From: Dokdonia sp. PRO95
Lineage (GTDB): Bacteria; Bacteroidota; Bacteroidia; Flavobacteriales; Flavobacteriaceae
Direction: 5' to 3'
DNA: 64,000 nucleotides
NCBI RefSeq assembly: GCF_000355805.1
Contig: NZ_CM001837.1
Span: 2,012,155-2,076,154, forward strand
The notes beneath the pieces were generated by a model, which did no database searches, had not been told where the DNA came from, and saw nothing but the letters and a program-made list of their open reading frames with translations. The position numbers were made by a program, and so were the translations under genes. Positions 32,617 through 41,630 of the stretch are shown one piece after another; the stretch's first letter is position 1; every line of letters begins with the position of its first letter.

Positions 32617-33049
32617 GAATAGCAAAAAGCGTTTGAGATATACGCTTGTTGCGATGGTCTTTTGTTTAGCTCTGTCAAGTTGTAATGAAGCCACATCTCA
32701 AAAAGAATCAAGCAGTATCACTACTACTCAAGAAGTAATCACAGTGATTGATGTTGAGACTTTTGAAAAGGAGGCAACGGTTGCAGGAGCACAACTTGTA
32801 GATGTACGCAGAGATAATGAGTGGGAGCGTGGTCACCTTAAAAATGCTAAACATTTTGAGATGGGTAACCCAAACTGGCAATCTCAAATAGAAACGCTAG
32901 ATAAGAATAAGCCGGTGTATGTGTATTGTGCAAAAGGCGGTAGAAGTGCAAAATGTGCACAACAACTTAAAGAGGCAGGATTTACAACTATTTATGATCT
33001 TGAAGGAGGTATAAATAACTGGAAAGCCGTAGGAAAACCAATTGAGTAA
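32603..33049 (+). CDS. rhodanese-like lipoprotein
   Basis: 148 residues from the ATG at 32603, chosen because it gives a basic n-region, a hydrophobic core and the lipobox LALSSC; codons from 32585 on would only lengthen the signal. Rhodanese domain with LVDVRRDNEWERGHLKNAKHF and active loop YVYCAKGGRSAKCAQQL. Same chemistry as its neighbour but anchored on the outside of the inner membrane or in the outer membrane, so the pair covers two compartments. Confidence 0.88.
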   Translation: MQRIKNSKKRLRYTLVAMVFCLALSSCNEATSQKESSSITTTQEVITVIDVETFEKEATVAGAQLVDVRRDNEWERGHLKNAKHFEMGNPNWQSQIETLDKNKPVYVYCAKGGRSAKCAQQLKEAGFTTIYDLEGGINNWKAVGKPIE

Positions 33050-33066
33050 ACCTCAGTTTTGAATAA

Positions 33067-33099
33067 TAAAAAAGCCCATCGATACGATGGGCTTTTTTA
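33067..33099. terminator. bidirectional terminator
   Basis: AAAAAAGCCCATCG/CGATGGGCTTTTTT (by halves), loop ATA; between the rhodanese genes and the convergent peroxidase gene. Confidence 0.9.
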
Positions 33100-33128
33100 T
33101 TATAGGTTGAGATTTTCTATTGTTAACG

Positions 33129-34958
33129 CTAGTAATTATCTACAATCTCAGTAGCTGTAAGTGTTTTTACAAATGCCGTGAGAGAAGCTAGTTCCTCTTC
33201 AGTGAGTTCAAGGTTATCAAATGGCAAGGTTTGATGCGGAAGGTCAAACCCAAGTCCGTCGCCACCACCTTTATTGTAAAAGTCCATTACTTGCTCTAGT
33301 GTTGTGTAAACACCATTGTGCATATATGGAGCTGTAAGTGCAGCGTTGCGCACCGTTGGAGTTTTGAACATTCCTTTGTGTTGCTCAACTTCAAAACGCC
33401 AGTAGTAGCCAGTGTCATCATCAAGGTCTTTATTTTCTGCTGTTTCTGGAACGCCTATCACCTCGCGCTCAGTCTCTGCAAAAAATGGAGGTACTGTTCC
33501 ATTTGTTAGAGGCATAAAGTGACACGTTGCACATAAAGCTTTACCCATAAACAAGTTCATACCTTGTTGTTCTTCTTTTGTAAAGGTATCTTCATCACCT
33601 CGCATATTACGGTCAAACTTTGAATCAAAGCTATTGAGCGTGCTTACGTATGAAGAGATTGCCTTGACAACATCTGTATTACGTGTAGATACTCCTCCAT
33701 AAGCTTTTTCAAACATTTCTAGGTAACTAGAGTCTTCTAGAATCCTTTTAGAAAATTTATGCACATTAGTATCAAACTCCTTCTTATTCGTAAATACTGA
33801 AGAGACTTGATCAATGATGGAACCAGAACGACCATCTGCAAAAAAGTTTTGTTGGAATATTGTGTTGAGTAGTGTGGGTGTATTTCTCTGTAGCGCTTCG
33901 CCAGTATTGCTTTTATTTGTCACGAGGCCGTCTGTATAAGCTTTTTCTGGGTCGTGACAAGTTGCACACGCCATCGTACCGCTAGTGGATAGCTTTTTAT
34001 CAAAAAATAATTTCTTCCCTAATGTGATTTGATCCTCTGTAGGGTTCTTGTTGATGCTTGGAGTAAAAAAGCTTACATTAAAACTATCATCCTCAAAGAA
34101 AGTAGGTGCGTCAAAGTTAAATGGAGTACTCTGGTTTCCTTCCCATAGTTCGCTAGCTTTCCTTATAGCTACCCAGCTGCGTGTGATGGGAGTAAGGTGA
34201 TTTCTTGTAAAGGAATAGCGATCAAATGAATTATAGTCACTATTTTCATTTATAAAAGCGATAGCCTCTTTAAGTTGTGATGTGAATTTTTTATCAAGTG
34301 CTTCATCCTTGGCAATAACAATTGATTGAATACTTGCGCGATATGTATCATTAAGATTTTGAAGTGATACAGCACCTTCTGCAATACCTAGCTGACTCAC
34401 AGGAGTGTCAAAACCTGCAATTGAGAAGCTCAATATCCTTAGTAACTGCTGGTGAGTGGCAGTAAAGTATCTAGGTGCATTAAGTTCTCTTTTTTGAATA
34501 TTTTTTTTGAGATTTTGTAAAAGACCATACGTGACCGTAAGCTCCTTGTCATACTGTCCTTGAGAAGTTTCCCCCTCATAAATACTTTCTTCTATTTTTT
34601 GTAAACCTACAGGATTCATTGTTTTTCCATTATCCTCCTTGTAAATAGGTAGTGCTGGTCCATTCACTCGGTGTCCTACTGCAGGGTTGAGATAGGAGGC
34701 ATATGGTTCTGCCTTTTTAAAAGCAATACGTAATGTTTTAAAAACTTCTTTAGCTTTTGGGTCTGTTACAGGGAGTTGTTTTAATGTATCTATCCCAGCA
34801 ATAGCCTTATTTAGTTCGTTTAAATAGATTTCCCTTGATGCTTCCCAGTTTGCTTCAGGTGTTGAGGTGTATTTTTCCGTATCACCATTGCAACTATAGA
34901 GTAGTGCGACTGAAATTAGTAGGAGTAAAAGAAGTTGTTTTATTACTATATTTTTCAT
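33129..34958 (-). CDS. di-haem cytochrome c peroxidase/MauG-family lipoprotein with N-terminal helical domain
   Basis: 609 residues from the ATG at 34958, which opens a lipoprotein signal (LLYSC). The N-terminal 270 residues are mainly helical and resemble imelysin-like domains (AVGHRVNGPALP region). The C-terminal half is a bacterial di-haem peroxidase with two CATCH motifs (about 333 and 478), MACATCHDPEKAYTDG and ALCATCHFMPL, plus the closing TPTVRNAALTAPYMHNG. Periplasmic reduction of peroxide, or oxidation of a partner protein. Next to the PhoX-like gene on the same strand. Confidence 0.87.
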   Translation of the reverse strand: MKNIVIKQLLLLLLISVALLYSCNGDTEKYTSTPEANWEASREIYLNELNKAIAGIDTLKQLPVTDPKAKEVFKTLRIAFKKAEPYASYLNPAVGHRVNGPALPIYKEDNGKTMNPVGLQKIEESIYEGETSQGQYDKELTVTYGLLQNLKKNIQKRELNAPRYFTATHQQLLRILSFSIAGFDTPVSQLGIAEGAVSLQNLNDTYRASIQSIVIAKDEALDKKFTSQLKEAIAFINENSDYNSFDRYSFTRNHLTPITRSWVAIRKASELWEGNQSTPFNFDAPTFFEDDSFNVSFFTPSINKNPTEDQITLGKKLFFDKKLSTSGTMACATCHDPEKAYTDGLVTNKSNTGEALQRNTPTLLNTIFQQNFFADGRSGSIIDQVSSVFTNKKEFDTNVHKFSKRILEDSSYLEMFEKAYGGVSTRNTDVVKAISSYVSTLNSFDSKFDRNMRGDEDTFTKEEQQGMNLFMGKALCATCHFMPLTNGTVPPFFAETEREVIGVPETAENKDLDDDTGYYWRFEVEQHKGMFKTPTVRNAALTAPYMHNGVYTTLEQVMDFYNKGGGDGLGFDLPHQTLPFDNLELTEEELASLTAFVKTLTATEIVDNY

Positions 34959-35031
34959 GTAAATGTATTCATTGTAAAAGCGCAATCCCAAAAATGAGAT
35001 TGCGCTTTATTAAAATAAAATTGGCTTATAT

Positions 35032-36604
35032 CTACCTAGGTAAACCTTTTAGCAATACAACTTGTGATGCTTGGTTGTCCTCATAGGCACTGTTAGTATG
35101 ACCATCTAGTGCTTTAAAATCTTCACTTCTCCAGTAGTGAGGTTGTATGTTTAATAGGAAAGTATTTGGCTCTCCTACTTTATCAGAGATATCTATAAGT
35201 GCACCAAATTCTCCACTTAAACCAGTACTGTTATCGTCTGCTAGGTCTTGACGTACTACTAGCTCAAGTACTTGCTGTACATTTGTACCGCTTAAGTCTG
35301 ATTGGTAAATGTATGCAGCATGACCTCTTGAAAAAGAGTTAGGATCTTCTTGTACGTATACAAAGTTCTCTGTAACACAGATGTTATCTGGACTTTGTAA
35401 AGCAGCTAGATTACCATCTGCGTTATTTGTATCTGTATTTCCACTTATGATTTGTGTAAGCTTTCCTTCTAGTGGATTGTTTTCATCAAGAGCAAGTTTA
35501 TATACTGTTCCCCAGTCATTATAAGTTCCTCTTCCTGGACCACGACCAGTTACTGCAAAGAATACATTTCTTCCATTTGCATCAGATCCTGTTCTGGTAA
35601 TCCACATCTTCTACACGCATAAATTGTGCAGCAAATACGTCATTACAAGCAGTTTCCATTTCGTTCTTAGTAAGTGCAGCACCATTAGGGATTTCTACAA
35701 ATTCTACATCGTATTCTACTTGCAAGTCTAAAGAAGACTCATTGTAAGAAGTGTCAGGCATAACGTCTTGTACACCTCCCATTCCATCAGATACTTGCTT
35801 AAAACGTAATACGTAGATAGAACCTCCAGTAAAATCTGCATCTCCAGCAGTAGAGTAATACATTGATACTTGACCTTCTGAGTTACTTGAGTCATCATCA
35901 CCACCCATAATTACAGTAGCTCCAGAATAAGCATCTTTAGGTAGCGGAGTTGCATTTTCCCAAGAAAATTCTCCTAGTGCATCTAGTCCAAAATCTGCTT
36001 GTGGTGTTGGAGTAGAAGTTCGTGGGTCTATAGCTTTTACATCATAAGCAATACTTTCTGACGCAGATAAGAAGATATCTTCATCACCTCCATGAATATC
36101 TGCTTCCCACATAGTAGCGCTACATTGTCTTGCAAAGTCAGCCACTCCAGAATCCAGTAAGTAATCTCCAGAGATAGGTACTAGATTTTGATCAAAGCGT
36201 ATACGAGCAACTGCATAACTATCTTCACAGTTAGTCACATATATGTAATCTTCACCATCTACTAAAAAGCCAGCACCATCTGCAGATCCTGCAAGTTGAA
36301 AATCTCCACCTATAACATCAGGAGTAGATACTAGTGAGTATGCTTCTACGTAGTTAAATTGCGGTGACATTGCAACTAGTGGTGGTGTTGCAGATTTATC
36401 TGAAAATATTGTAGTTCCCATTTCAAAATCTTCTCCGTCTTCTCCGTCTTGCCCATCTGCACCGTCTGCACCATCTTGGCCATCTATTCCGTCTACACCA
36501 TTTATACCGTCCATTCCATCTTCGGCATCATCACAGCTTGTAAAAAGAACACCTGTTCCTGCTATAAATAGCATTGTTAAAAAAATTGACTTTACTTGTT
36601 TCAT
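35032..36604 (-). pseudogene. PhoX-like (DUF839) lipoprotein, interrupted by one frameshift
   Basis: Two overlapping frames, 35582-36604 (340 residues, lipoprotein signal FTSC, collagen-like DGxDGx repeats at about 30-58) and 35032-35607 (191 residues), join into one PhoX-like protein of about 523 residues if one base is skipped in 35582-35607, for instance one of the two Cs in TACCAG. That gives FMRVEDVDYRTGSDANGRN, then VFFAVTGRGPGRG, as expected for this beta-propeller phosphatase family. The downstream frame lacks its own plausible start. Possible causes are decay, a sequencing error or recoding; I favour the first two. Confidence 0.7.
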
Positions 36605-36958
36605 TTTTGTTGAATAATTAGTTGATTATTAGAATGGTTTAAAAGTAGTCTCAGAGTAAAGGTGTAAACGTTACCTAATCGTAGCCTTTCTATTAAAAAA
36701 GAGTTTATTTTATGTAAAGCCTTAACTGTTTAGTAAAACGAGATTTTACATTAAGTTAAAATGCATTATCAATAAATCTTATATTTTTTAAAGGAAAATG
36801 AGAGGTACGCTTTCGCGAAAGCAAAACTAAAGACATTGATATTCAGTTGAAAAGAGGGTGGTGGTGGTAGTTGTGAAAAGCAGAAGTACACAATTTTTGT
36901 ACCTGCTATTAACATTTTATCTCAACCACAACTATTAACTTTATAGTAAAAACTAGCG
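36605..36958. other. 354-bp intergenic region between divergent genes
   Basis: AT-rich. Holds palindrome copy 14, an imperfect dyad GTACACAATTTTTGTAC (36888-36904), and TAACTTTA about 15 bp before the next gene as a candidate -7 box. No small gene recognised. Confidence 0.6.
36809..36822. repeat. TTTCGCGAAA palindrome, copy 14 (intergenic)
   Basis: 14-bp form; left outer arm TAC kept, right outer arm lost. Confidence 0.88.
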
Positions 36959-37417
36959 ATGACGACTATACTTCCAAACAGACTTGAACGAGCCTTGTCA
37001 AGATTATATGCTGCTTTTTCTGATGGCAGCCTCCATCCAGGTTGCTGCACAGCTTGTGCAGTAGGAACTATTTGTGACAATAAAGATATGTGGAAGCATA
37101 TGACAGATGCTCACGGTTCACTTGTACTCAATTATGTAGGGAGGGTAAATGAAGCCTTTGGCAAACGTTTTTATGGGTATTTGCCTAGTGAGTTACTTCA
37201 GATTGAAGCTGTATTTTTACGAGCTTGTGGTTATGAGTTACCTATAAGCCGCCGCAGTATGAAACCAACAAATCCACAAGGCGATGAGGTAATGTTTAAT
37301 GGGATGCGTGCCGTTATTCATTACTTATGCGAGCTCGATGGAGTGCAAGACGTAATGGATATTCAAAAGCAATTTTTTCTTGCTACTGCAGTAAAAAAGG
37401 CGTTAAGTGATGTTTAG
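36959..37417 (+). CDS. Cys-rich conserved protein of Bacteroidota, unknown
   Basis: 152 residues, soluble and without signal peptide. A dense Cys motif CCTACAVGTIC (about 29-39, pattern CCx2Cx5C) suggests a metal or Fe-S site; HGSLVLNYVG and FYGYLPSELLQIE are other conserved blocks. Homologues are often labelled Na+-translocating NADH-quinone reductase subunit F, but NqrF needs a ferredoxin domain plus FAD and NAD domains (over 400 residues), none of which is here. I treat that name as a propagated error. Its 3' end is 11 bp from the convergent PepSY gene. Confidence 0.75.
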   Translation: MTTILPNRLERALSRLYAAFSDGSLHPGCCTACAVGTICDNKDMWKHMTDAHGSLVLNYVGRVNEAFGKRFYGYLPSELLQIEAVFLRACGYELPISRRSMKPTNPQGDEVMFNGMRAVIHYLCELDGVQDVMDIQKQFFLATAVKKALSDV

Positions 37418-37428
37418 TAAGCTTGCGT

Positions 37429-37944
37429 TTAGACAAATAGTAATATAAGCGCTAGTGCAATTCCTCCAGCAACAAAGAGCATTCCTTTTCTATAAATAGG
37501 ACTTGATGGAATAAACATCCAGAATGAGGATACTACAAAGAATAGTAAACTTAGACCAAAAAAGATGTTTAAAAAATACAAAGGGTCTCCAGATTTAGCT
37601 TTATGAAAATGGGTGAGCTTATCAAGAATAAAAGGCAATTCTTTTTTAGAATAGACAACCGCTCCCGTGGCGCTATTATACGTACCTTCTTTAAAGTAAA
37701 GGATACCGCTTTCTTCTTTAGTAACCTTGAGTCTCTTATTATTTACAGCCTTGGCAAGTGATTGAGCAGAGAGGTTTGGATCAAGCGTTTTTTCTATCAC
37801 AACCGTATTCTTAAAAGTATCTGAGTCTCTAAAGATTAATACAATTCCGCTTATCGCATAAACCGCCATGATTCCTGCTAAAAAGAAGCCTAGGTATCTG
37901 TGAAGAATACGCATTTTAAGTGAAGTAGATTTTTTACGAGCCAT
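37429..37944 (-). CDS. PepSY-associated membrane protein
   Basis: 171 residues. Transmembrane helices at about 14-34, 122-142 and 150-170, with a PepSY-like soluble loop between the first two (VNNKRLKVTKEESGILYFKEGTYNSA by ends VNNKRLKV and YNSA). Small PepSY membrane proteins often assist iron uptake or reduction; the function here is not determined. Single gene. Confidence 0.75.
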   Translation of the reverse strand: MARKKSTSLKMRILHRYLGFFLAGIMAVYAISGIVLIFRDSDTFKNTVVIEKTLDPNLSAQSLAKAVNNKRLKVTKEESGILYFKEGTYNSATGAVVYSKKELPFILDKLTHFHKAKSGDPLYFLNIFFGLSLLFFVVSSFWMFIPSSPIYRKGMLFVAGGIALALILLFV

Positions 37945-38066
37945 GTATCTTTATTTAGGAGCGAAAGGTATAAAAAACTAATGCCGTGTAAAAGCAGAAG
38001 ACTTGTAAAAGTGTTAAAAACACTGATTACTATTTATAATGTGTTTTGTAGAAAACTACACTAGTT

Positions 38067-38840
38067 TTAGTCTGCTATGTTTTTCATTTTCTCAACATCA
38101 TTTGCCTTGCGTTGCTCTTCTTTTTCTACAAATTTCTTATGTTCGAGATGTGCATAATGATCCTTCTTACGACTATATATGCTTTTGATACCGTCAGACT
38201 TGCCATAAAGTGTTACTTCGTCATGTGGTAACATTTTAAAACTACCTGATGGAGATCCAAAGTAACCAGCGCCTTCACGCTCCACACCTAGCACAGTGAT
38301 TCCTTCTTCTCGTAAGTCTAGTTCTTGTAATGTACGATTGCACATCCAGCCATCTGTATCCACAGTAGCCTTTACAATTTTAAAATTATCTTTTAGGTGT
38401 AATACAGCAGCATAATCTTGAACTTCTAGGTCTGTATACTTTTTCAGCATCCTATTAATTATTTTAGATAAGCCACGGTTAACATACTTACTTCGTATTC
38501 CAAACCATAACAATAGAATACCGCCCACAATAATTAAAAACCCATAAAATCGACTAGCATTAGAATCTGGTAGTACGAAGGTGAGGATCAATGAAGACAT
38601 GGCAGTAACGATACCTGCATTACCTATGAGCATTAAATTATAAATAATTTTACGGCGCACAGGGTGGTTCATAATATTTTCAGTTTCCTCTGTGCTTAAT
38701 CCTGTACCAGTATAAGCAGATCGTGATTGAAACTTGGCACTTTCTTCTGAGAGCCCTGTGTGTACTAATGCAATAGTAGAAATCTTTGTGATTAATACAG
38801 AGATAGTAATAATAAGGAATAGAGAAACAGCTGCGATCAT
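38067..38840 (-). CDS. membrane protein with TrkA-C (RCK C-terminal) domain
   Basis: 257 residues. N-terminal helix at about 2-24, two more at about 69-89 and 95-112, then a cytoplasmic TrkA-C domain (about 140-225: VQDYAAVLHL, DGWMCNRTLQELDLREEGITVLGVEREGAGYFG by ends, LPHDEVTLYG). The C-terminal 35 residues are charged and helical. TrkA-C domains bind small ligands such as c-di-AMP or cations and gate transport; no pore is encoded here. Neighbours are cation transporters. Confidence 0.8.
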   Translation of the reverse strand: MIAAVSLFLIITISVLITKISTIALVHTGLSEESAKFQSRSAYTGTGLSTEETENIMNHPVRRKIIYNLMLIGNAGIVTAMSSLILTFVLPDSNASRFYGFLIIVGGILLLWFGIRSKYVNRGLSKIINRMLKKYTDLEVQDYAAVLHLKDNFKIVKATVDTDGWMCNRTLQELDLREEGITVLGVEREGAGYFGSPSGSFKMLPHDEVTLYGKSDGIKSIYSRKKDHYAHLEHKKFVEKEEQRKANDVEKMKNIAD

Positions 38841-38918
38841 ATGTGGTGATTCTAGAAGCTACAAAGCTAGTTATTAATCATAATCTTCTTAAAAAATTTG
38901 CGTTCATTCAGGCGCTAT

Positions 38919-39620
38919 TTATGCCAGACTATTAAGGTAAAAGGCAATGACCAGACCTAGAGCAGTTGCAATACCAGTCCAGTATTTATCTTCTTTAAAA
39001 GCCTTTGGAAATACTTCAATGGCGAGTGAGGCTACGACAGCACCTCCTGCAAAGCATCGTATGTTATTGAGAATATCTTTAGAAACATTTTCTAGAAAGA
39101 AGTAGCCTATTAGCGCAGCTGCAGAAAGTAGTAAGGCTGTTCCCGTCCATAATATGAGAATTGTCTTTTTTGACCTACCATCTTCTTTCATTTCTTTTGC
39201 TCCACCTGCGGCTTCGGGAAGGTTTGATAATAAAATAGATCCTGAGAGTGCTGCCACAGCAAGTGGGTCTGCGCTTATAAGAGCTACACCTAACGCTAGG
39301 TTTTCGGGAAGACCGTCTAAGGTTATGGCTGCTAGAAGACCCGCGCCTCCGCTTTTTGAACTCCACTTTTCTTTTACATAAAAATCTAAACCAGTAAATA
39401 CCAAAGCCCCTATAAAAACAAATAGCAGCGGTAGCAGTACATCACCATCCTCCATAGCTGGTTCTATAAGCTCTAATACTGCAGATACGATGAGTGCTCC
39501 TCCAGCAAGTGCAATGAGAAATCCCTCTGTTTTTTTCGATAGTTTGCCATATAATCCCCACATTGCACCAGCAACTAGAGATATTGAAACAACAAATACA
39601 ACGAGAATGGTAATAAGCAT
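38919..39620 (-). CDS. ZIP-family metal transporter-like protein
   Basis: 233 residues, about seven transmembrane helices. ITLDGLPENLALGVALISADPLAVAA (by ends) corresponds to ZIP helix IV, with the usual HxxxEG His replaced by DGLPEN; SNLPEAAGGAKEMKEDG corresponds to helix V (SNLPEA). The loss of the His suggests the altered ZIP branch annotated as zinc permease or membrane protein; the metal is uncertain. Confidence 0.78.
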   Translation of the reverse strand: MLITILVVFVVSISLVAGAMWGLYGKLSKKTEGFLIALAGGALIVSAVLELIEPAMEDGDVLLPLLFVFIGALVFTGLDFYVKEKWSSKSGGAGLLAAITLDGLPENLALGVALISADPLAVAALSGSILLSNLPEAAGGAKEMKEDGRSKKTILILWTGTALLLSAAALIGYFFLENVSKDILNNIRCFAGGAVVASLAIEVFPKAFKEDKYWTGIATALGLVIAFYLNSLA

Positions 39621-39686
39621 AATGAAAAAGATATTTTGGCTTTAAGCCAACTAAAAATTTTTAAATCTATGTACGCTAGTGTGCGA

Positions 39687-40952
39687 TTATGAGGCTGTTT
39701 TATTAGTTCGCTTAAAATAATCGATTACGTGAAGGCTCGTGAGTCCGTGAATGAGAATGCTAAAGAGAACTACATAGCTCACAATCCCGAATAGCTCGTC
39801 ATACTCTGTAAAATCGCCATGTATCAAAGCATAACTAAGATAAAAGAAACTCCCTATACCGCGTATTCCAAAGAAACTAATAGCCCATTTTTTTGCCCTT
39901 GAAAAGCTTGTAGTAAGCATAGCGAGGTACCCAAAAATAGGTCGCAACACGAGTACAATAACTAGACTAGCTATGATACCGTCTACATCTGTATATGATA
40001 AAATACCTGATACTAGTGCGCCACCAAAAAAGATAGTCCACAGTGCGACGAGTAATTTTTCTGTCTCCTCTGCAAAGTGCAGCATGGAGGTGTTTACATT
40101 ATCATCTGCAGATTTGCCGCAGTGATATTGCATAAAAACGCCGGTAGCAAACACACTTAAAAAGCCGTAGGTGCTCAGTATTTCCCCTAGGCCATAGGAA
40201 AAGAACGTGAGTGCGACCGCAATAAAACCATTGAGTATATATTTTTGATGTTCTTTACTGTGATAGTGTACCACCCAGCTGTATATAAACCCTATCAAGG
40301 CGCCTACTAGTAGACCGCCTATAATTTTAAATAAGAAATAATAACTTATAAAGTGTAACCAGTCTATTTCTTGAAAACTACTAGCCTCGCTCCATAATAT
40401 AGCTAAGAAAACAAATGGAAATGCAAACCCGTCATTGATTCCAGCCTCTGCAGTAAGTGTGTATCGCAAACCTGTATTTCTTTCTTCTAAATCCTGGCGC
40501 TCTTCTAGTTGTAACTCACTAGCGAGCACAGGATCTGTAGGAGCAAGCACTGCTGCGAGAAGTAAAGAAACTGGGCCATTGAGTCCTAGTAAATAGTGAG
40601 CAATGGCAAAGATGGCAATCATGCATAAGGGCATTGTAATCGCTACGAGCGATAAAGGTTTTTTCCAATCACTCCACTTATAACTCGTGCCTATTTTGAG
40701 CCCAGCCGTCATAAGGCTTATAATCACAATAACTTCACTTACAATCTTACCTGTTTCTAACTCCCATAGCGGATCTGGCCAAGGTAAAGGAGCACCCGCA
40801 AAAAATAATATCATACCTAATAGTAGTAGTGGTATGATATAAGTGATTTTTATTTTTTTTGAATACACGGGAATAAACGCCATAAGCGAGATGGCAAAAC
40901 CGGTGCATGCTAGCGCAACAAAATAAGGAGGGGTTTCTACGATTAACGCCAT
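39687..40952 (-). CDS. Na+(K+)/H+ antiporter, CPA1 (NhaP-like)
   Basis: 421 residues with about 12-13 transmembrane helices. The two ion-site motifs are LAPTDPVLAS (about 136-145) and TAEAGINDGFAFPF (about 164-177). Exchanges cytoplasmic Na+ or K+ for H+, as expected in a marine bacterium. The gene ends with a short Lys/Thr-rich cytoplasmic tail. Four bp from the small secreted protein gene upstream. Confidence 0.9.
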   Translation of the reverse strand: MALIVETPPYFVALACTGFAISLMAFIPVYSKKIKITYIIPLLLLGMILFFAGAPLPWPDPLWELETGKIVSEVIVIISLMTAGLKIGTSYKWSDWKKPLSLVAITMPLCMIAIFAIAHYLLGLNGPVSLLLAAVLAPTDPVLASELQLEERQDLEERNTGLRYTLTAEAGINDGFAFPFVFLAILWSEASSFQEIDWLHFISYYFLFKIIGGLLVGALIGFIYSWVVHYHSKEHQKYILNGFIAVALTFFSYGLGEILSTYGFLSVFATGVFMQYHCGKSADDNVNTSMLHFAEETEKLLVALWTIFFGGALVSGILSYTDVDGIIASLVIVLVLRPIFGYLAMLTTSFSRAKKWAISFFGIRGIGSFFYLSYALIHGDFTEYDELFGIVSYVVLFSILIHGLTSLHVIDYFKRTNKTAS

Positions 40953-40956
40953 AAAG

Positions 40957-41469
40957 CTAGTTGTTTTTATTATTTACTCTAACTCTTTCCTCAAGAATCG
41001 CAGGAGGAGGTATAGGTGCCAGTCTACTTTCTTTAATCTCCTTTTCGTTCACATTTATTTTTATCTGGAGTTCTTTGATTTTAATGGCGAGATACTCTTG
41101 ATATGCATTTATCACCTCTTCTTTTGTTTTATAAACCTTTCCTTGATGTCCTTCAATTCTCAAAAAATCATGTTCATCTACAGAGATCTTAGAAGCGAAA
41201 TGTTGCTTTATCTCTTTTAAACTATTGATAAGAAATTGCCTTTCTAGTTGGTCTATGGTGGTATCGCAATCATTACACGGAGCATCCAATACCCGTGTTA
41301 AACGATCTTGATCTTCAAAATAATCAAGCACATTATTGAGTTTCTCAGATGGTCGAGGGACAGCTTCTGTAGATATCTTAAATGAAACGCCTGGTTTTTT
41401 TGTTTTCTCACGCTGAGAAAAAGCTGTGGTAGCGATACATAGTACTAAGAGAGTAGTTGTTATTTTCAT
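40957..41469 (-). CDS. exported protein of unknown function
   Basis: 170 residues. Signal peptide with cleavage after TAFSQ (about residue 18). The mature part is helical and charged, has a Cys pair CNDCDTT (about 60-66), and contains EGHQGKVYKTKEEVINAYQEYLAIKIKELQ-type helix (about 105-135 by ends). No known domain recognised. It shares a transcript with the antiporter (4 bp gap). Confidence 0.6.
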   Translation of the reverse strand: MKITTTLLVLCIATTAFSQREKTKKPGVSFKISTEAVPRPSEKLNNVLDYFEDQDRLTRVLDAPCNDCDTTIDQLERQFLINSLKEIKQHFASKISVDEHDFLRIEGHQGKVYKTKEEVINAYQEYLAIKIKELQIKINVNEKEIKESRLAPIPPPAILEERVRVNNKNN

Positions 41470-41630
41470 AATAATGCAATAGTCAAATGAGTGCTTTTAG
41501 AATATCAAGTACGCTCAAGAAGCATATAATATGGAAAGAAGATACTACTTTTCTGCTTTATCGTTCGTTTTTTTAATAATCAGAATGCGTGATAGCCATT
41601 GTTTAAGACTTGGTCAGTAACTCACGGCAG

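Noticed and set aside
35582-35607. Programmed ribosomal frameshifting in the PhoX-like gene
   Set aside because: No slippery heptamer or downstream pseudoknot that I can see; a simple one-base indel explains it.
36959-37417. NqrF annotation
   Set aside because: Size and domain content exclude the NADH-quinone reductase subunit.
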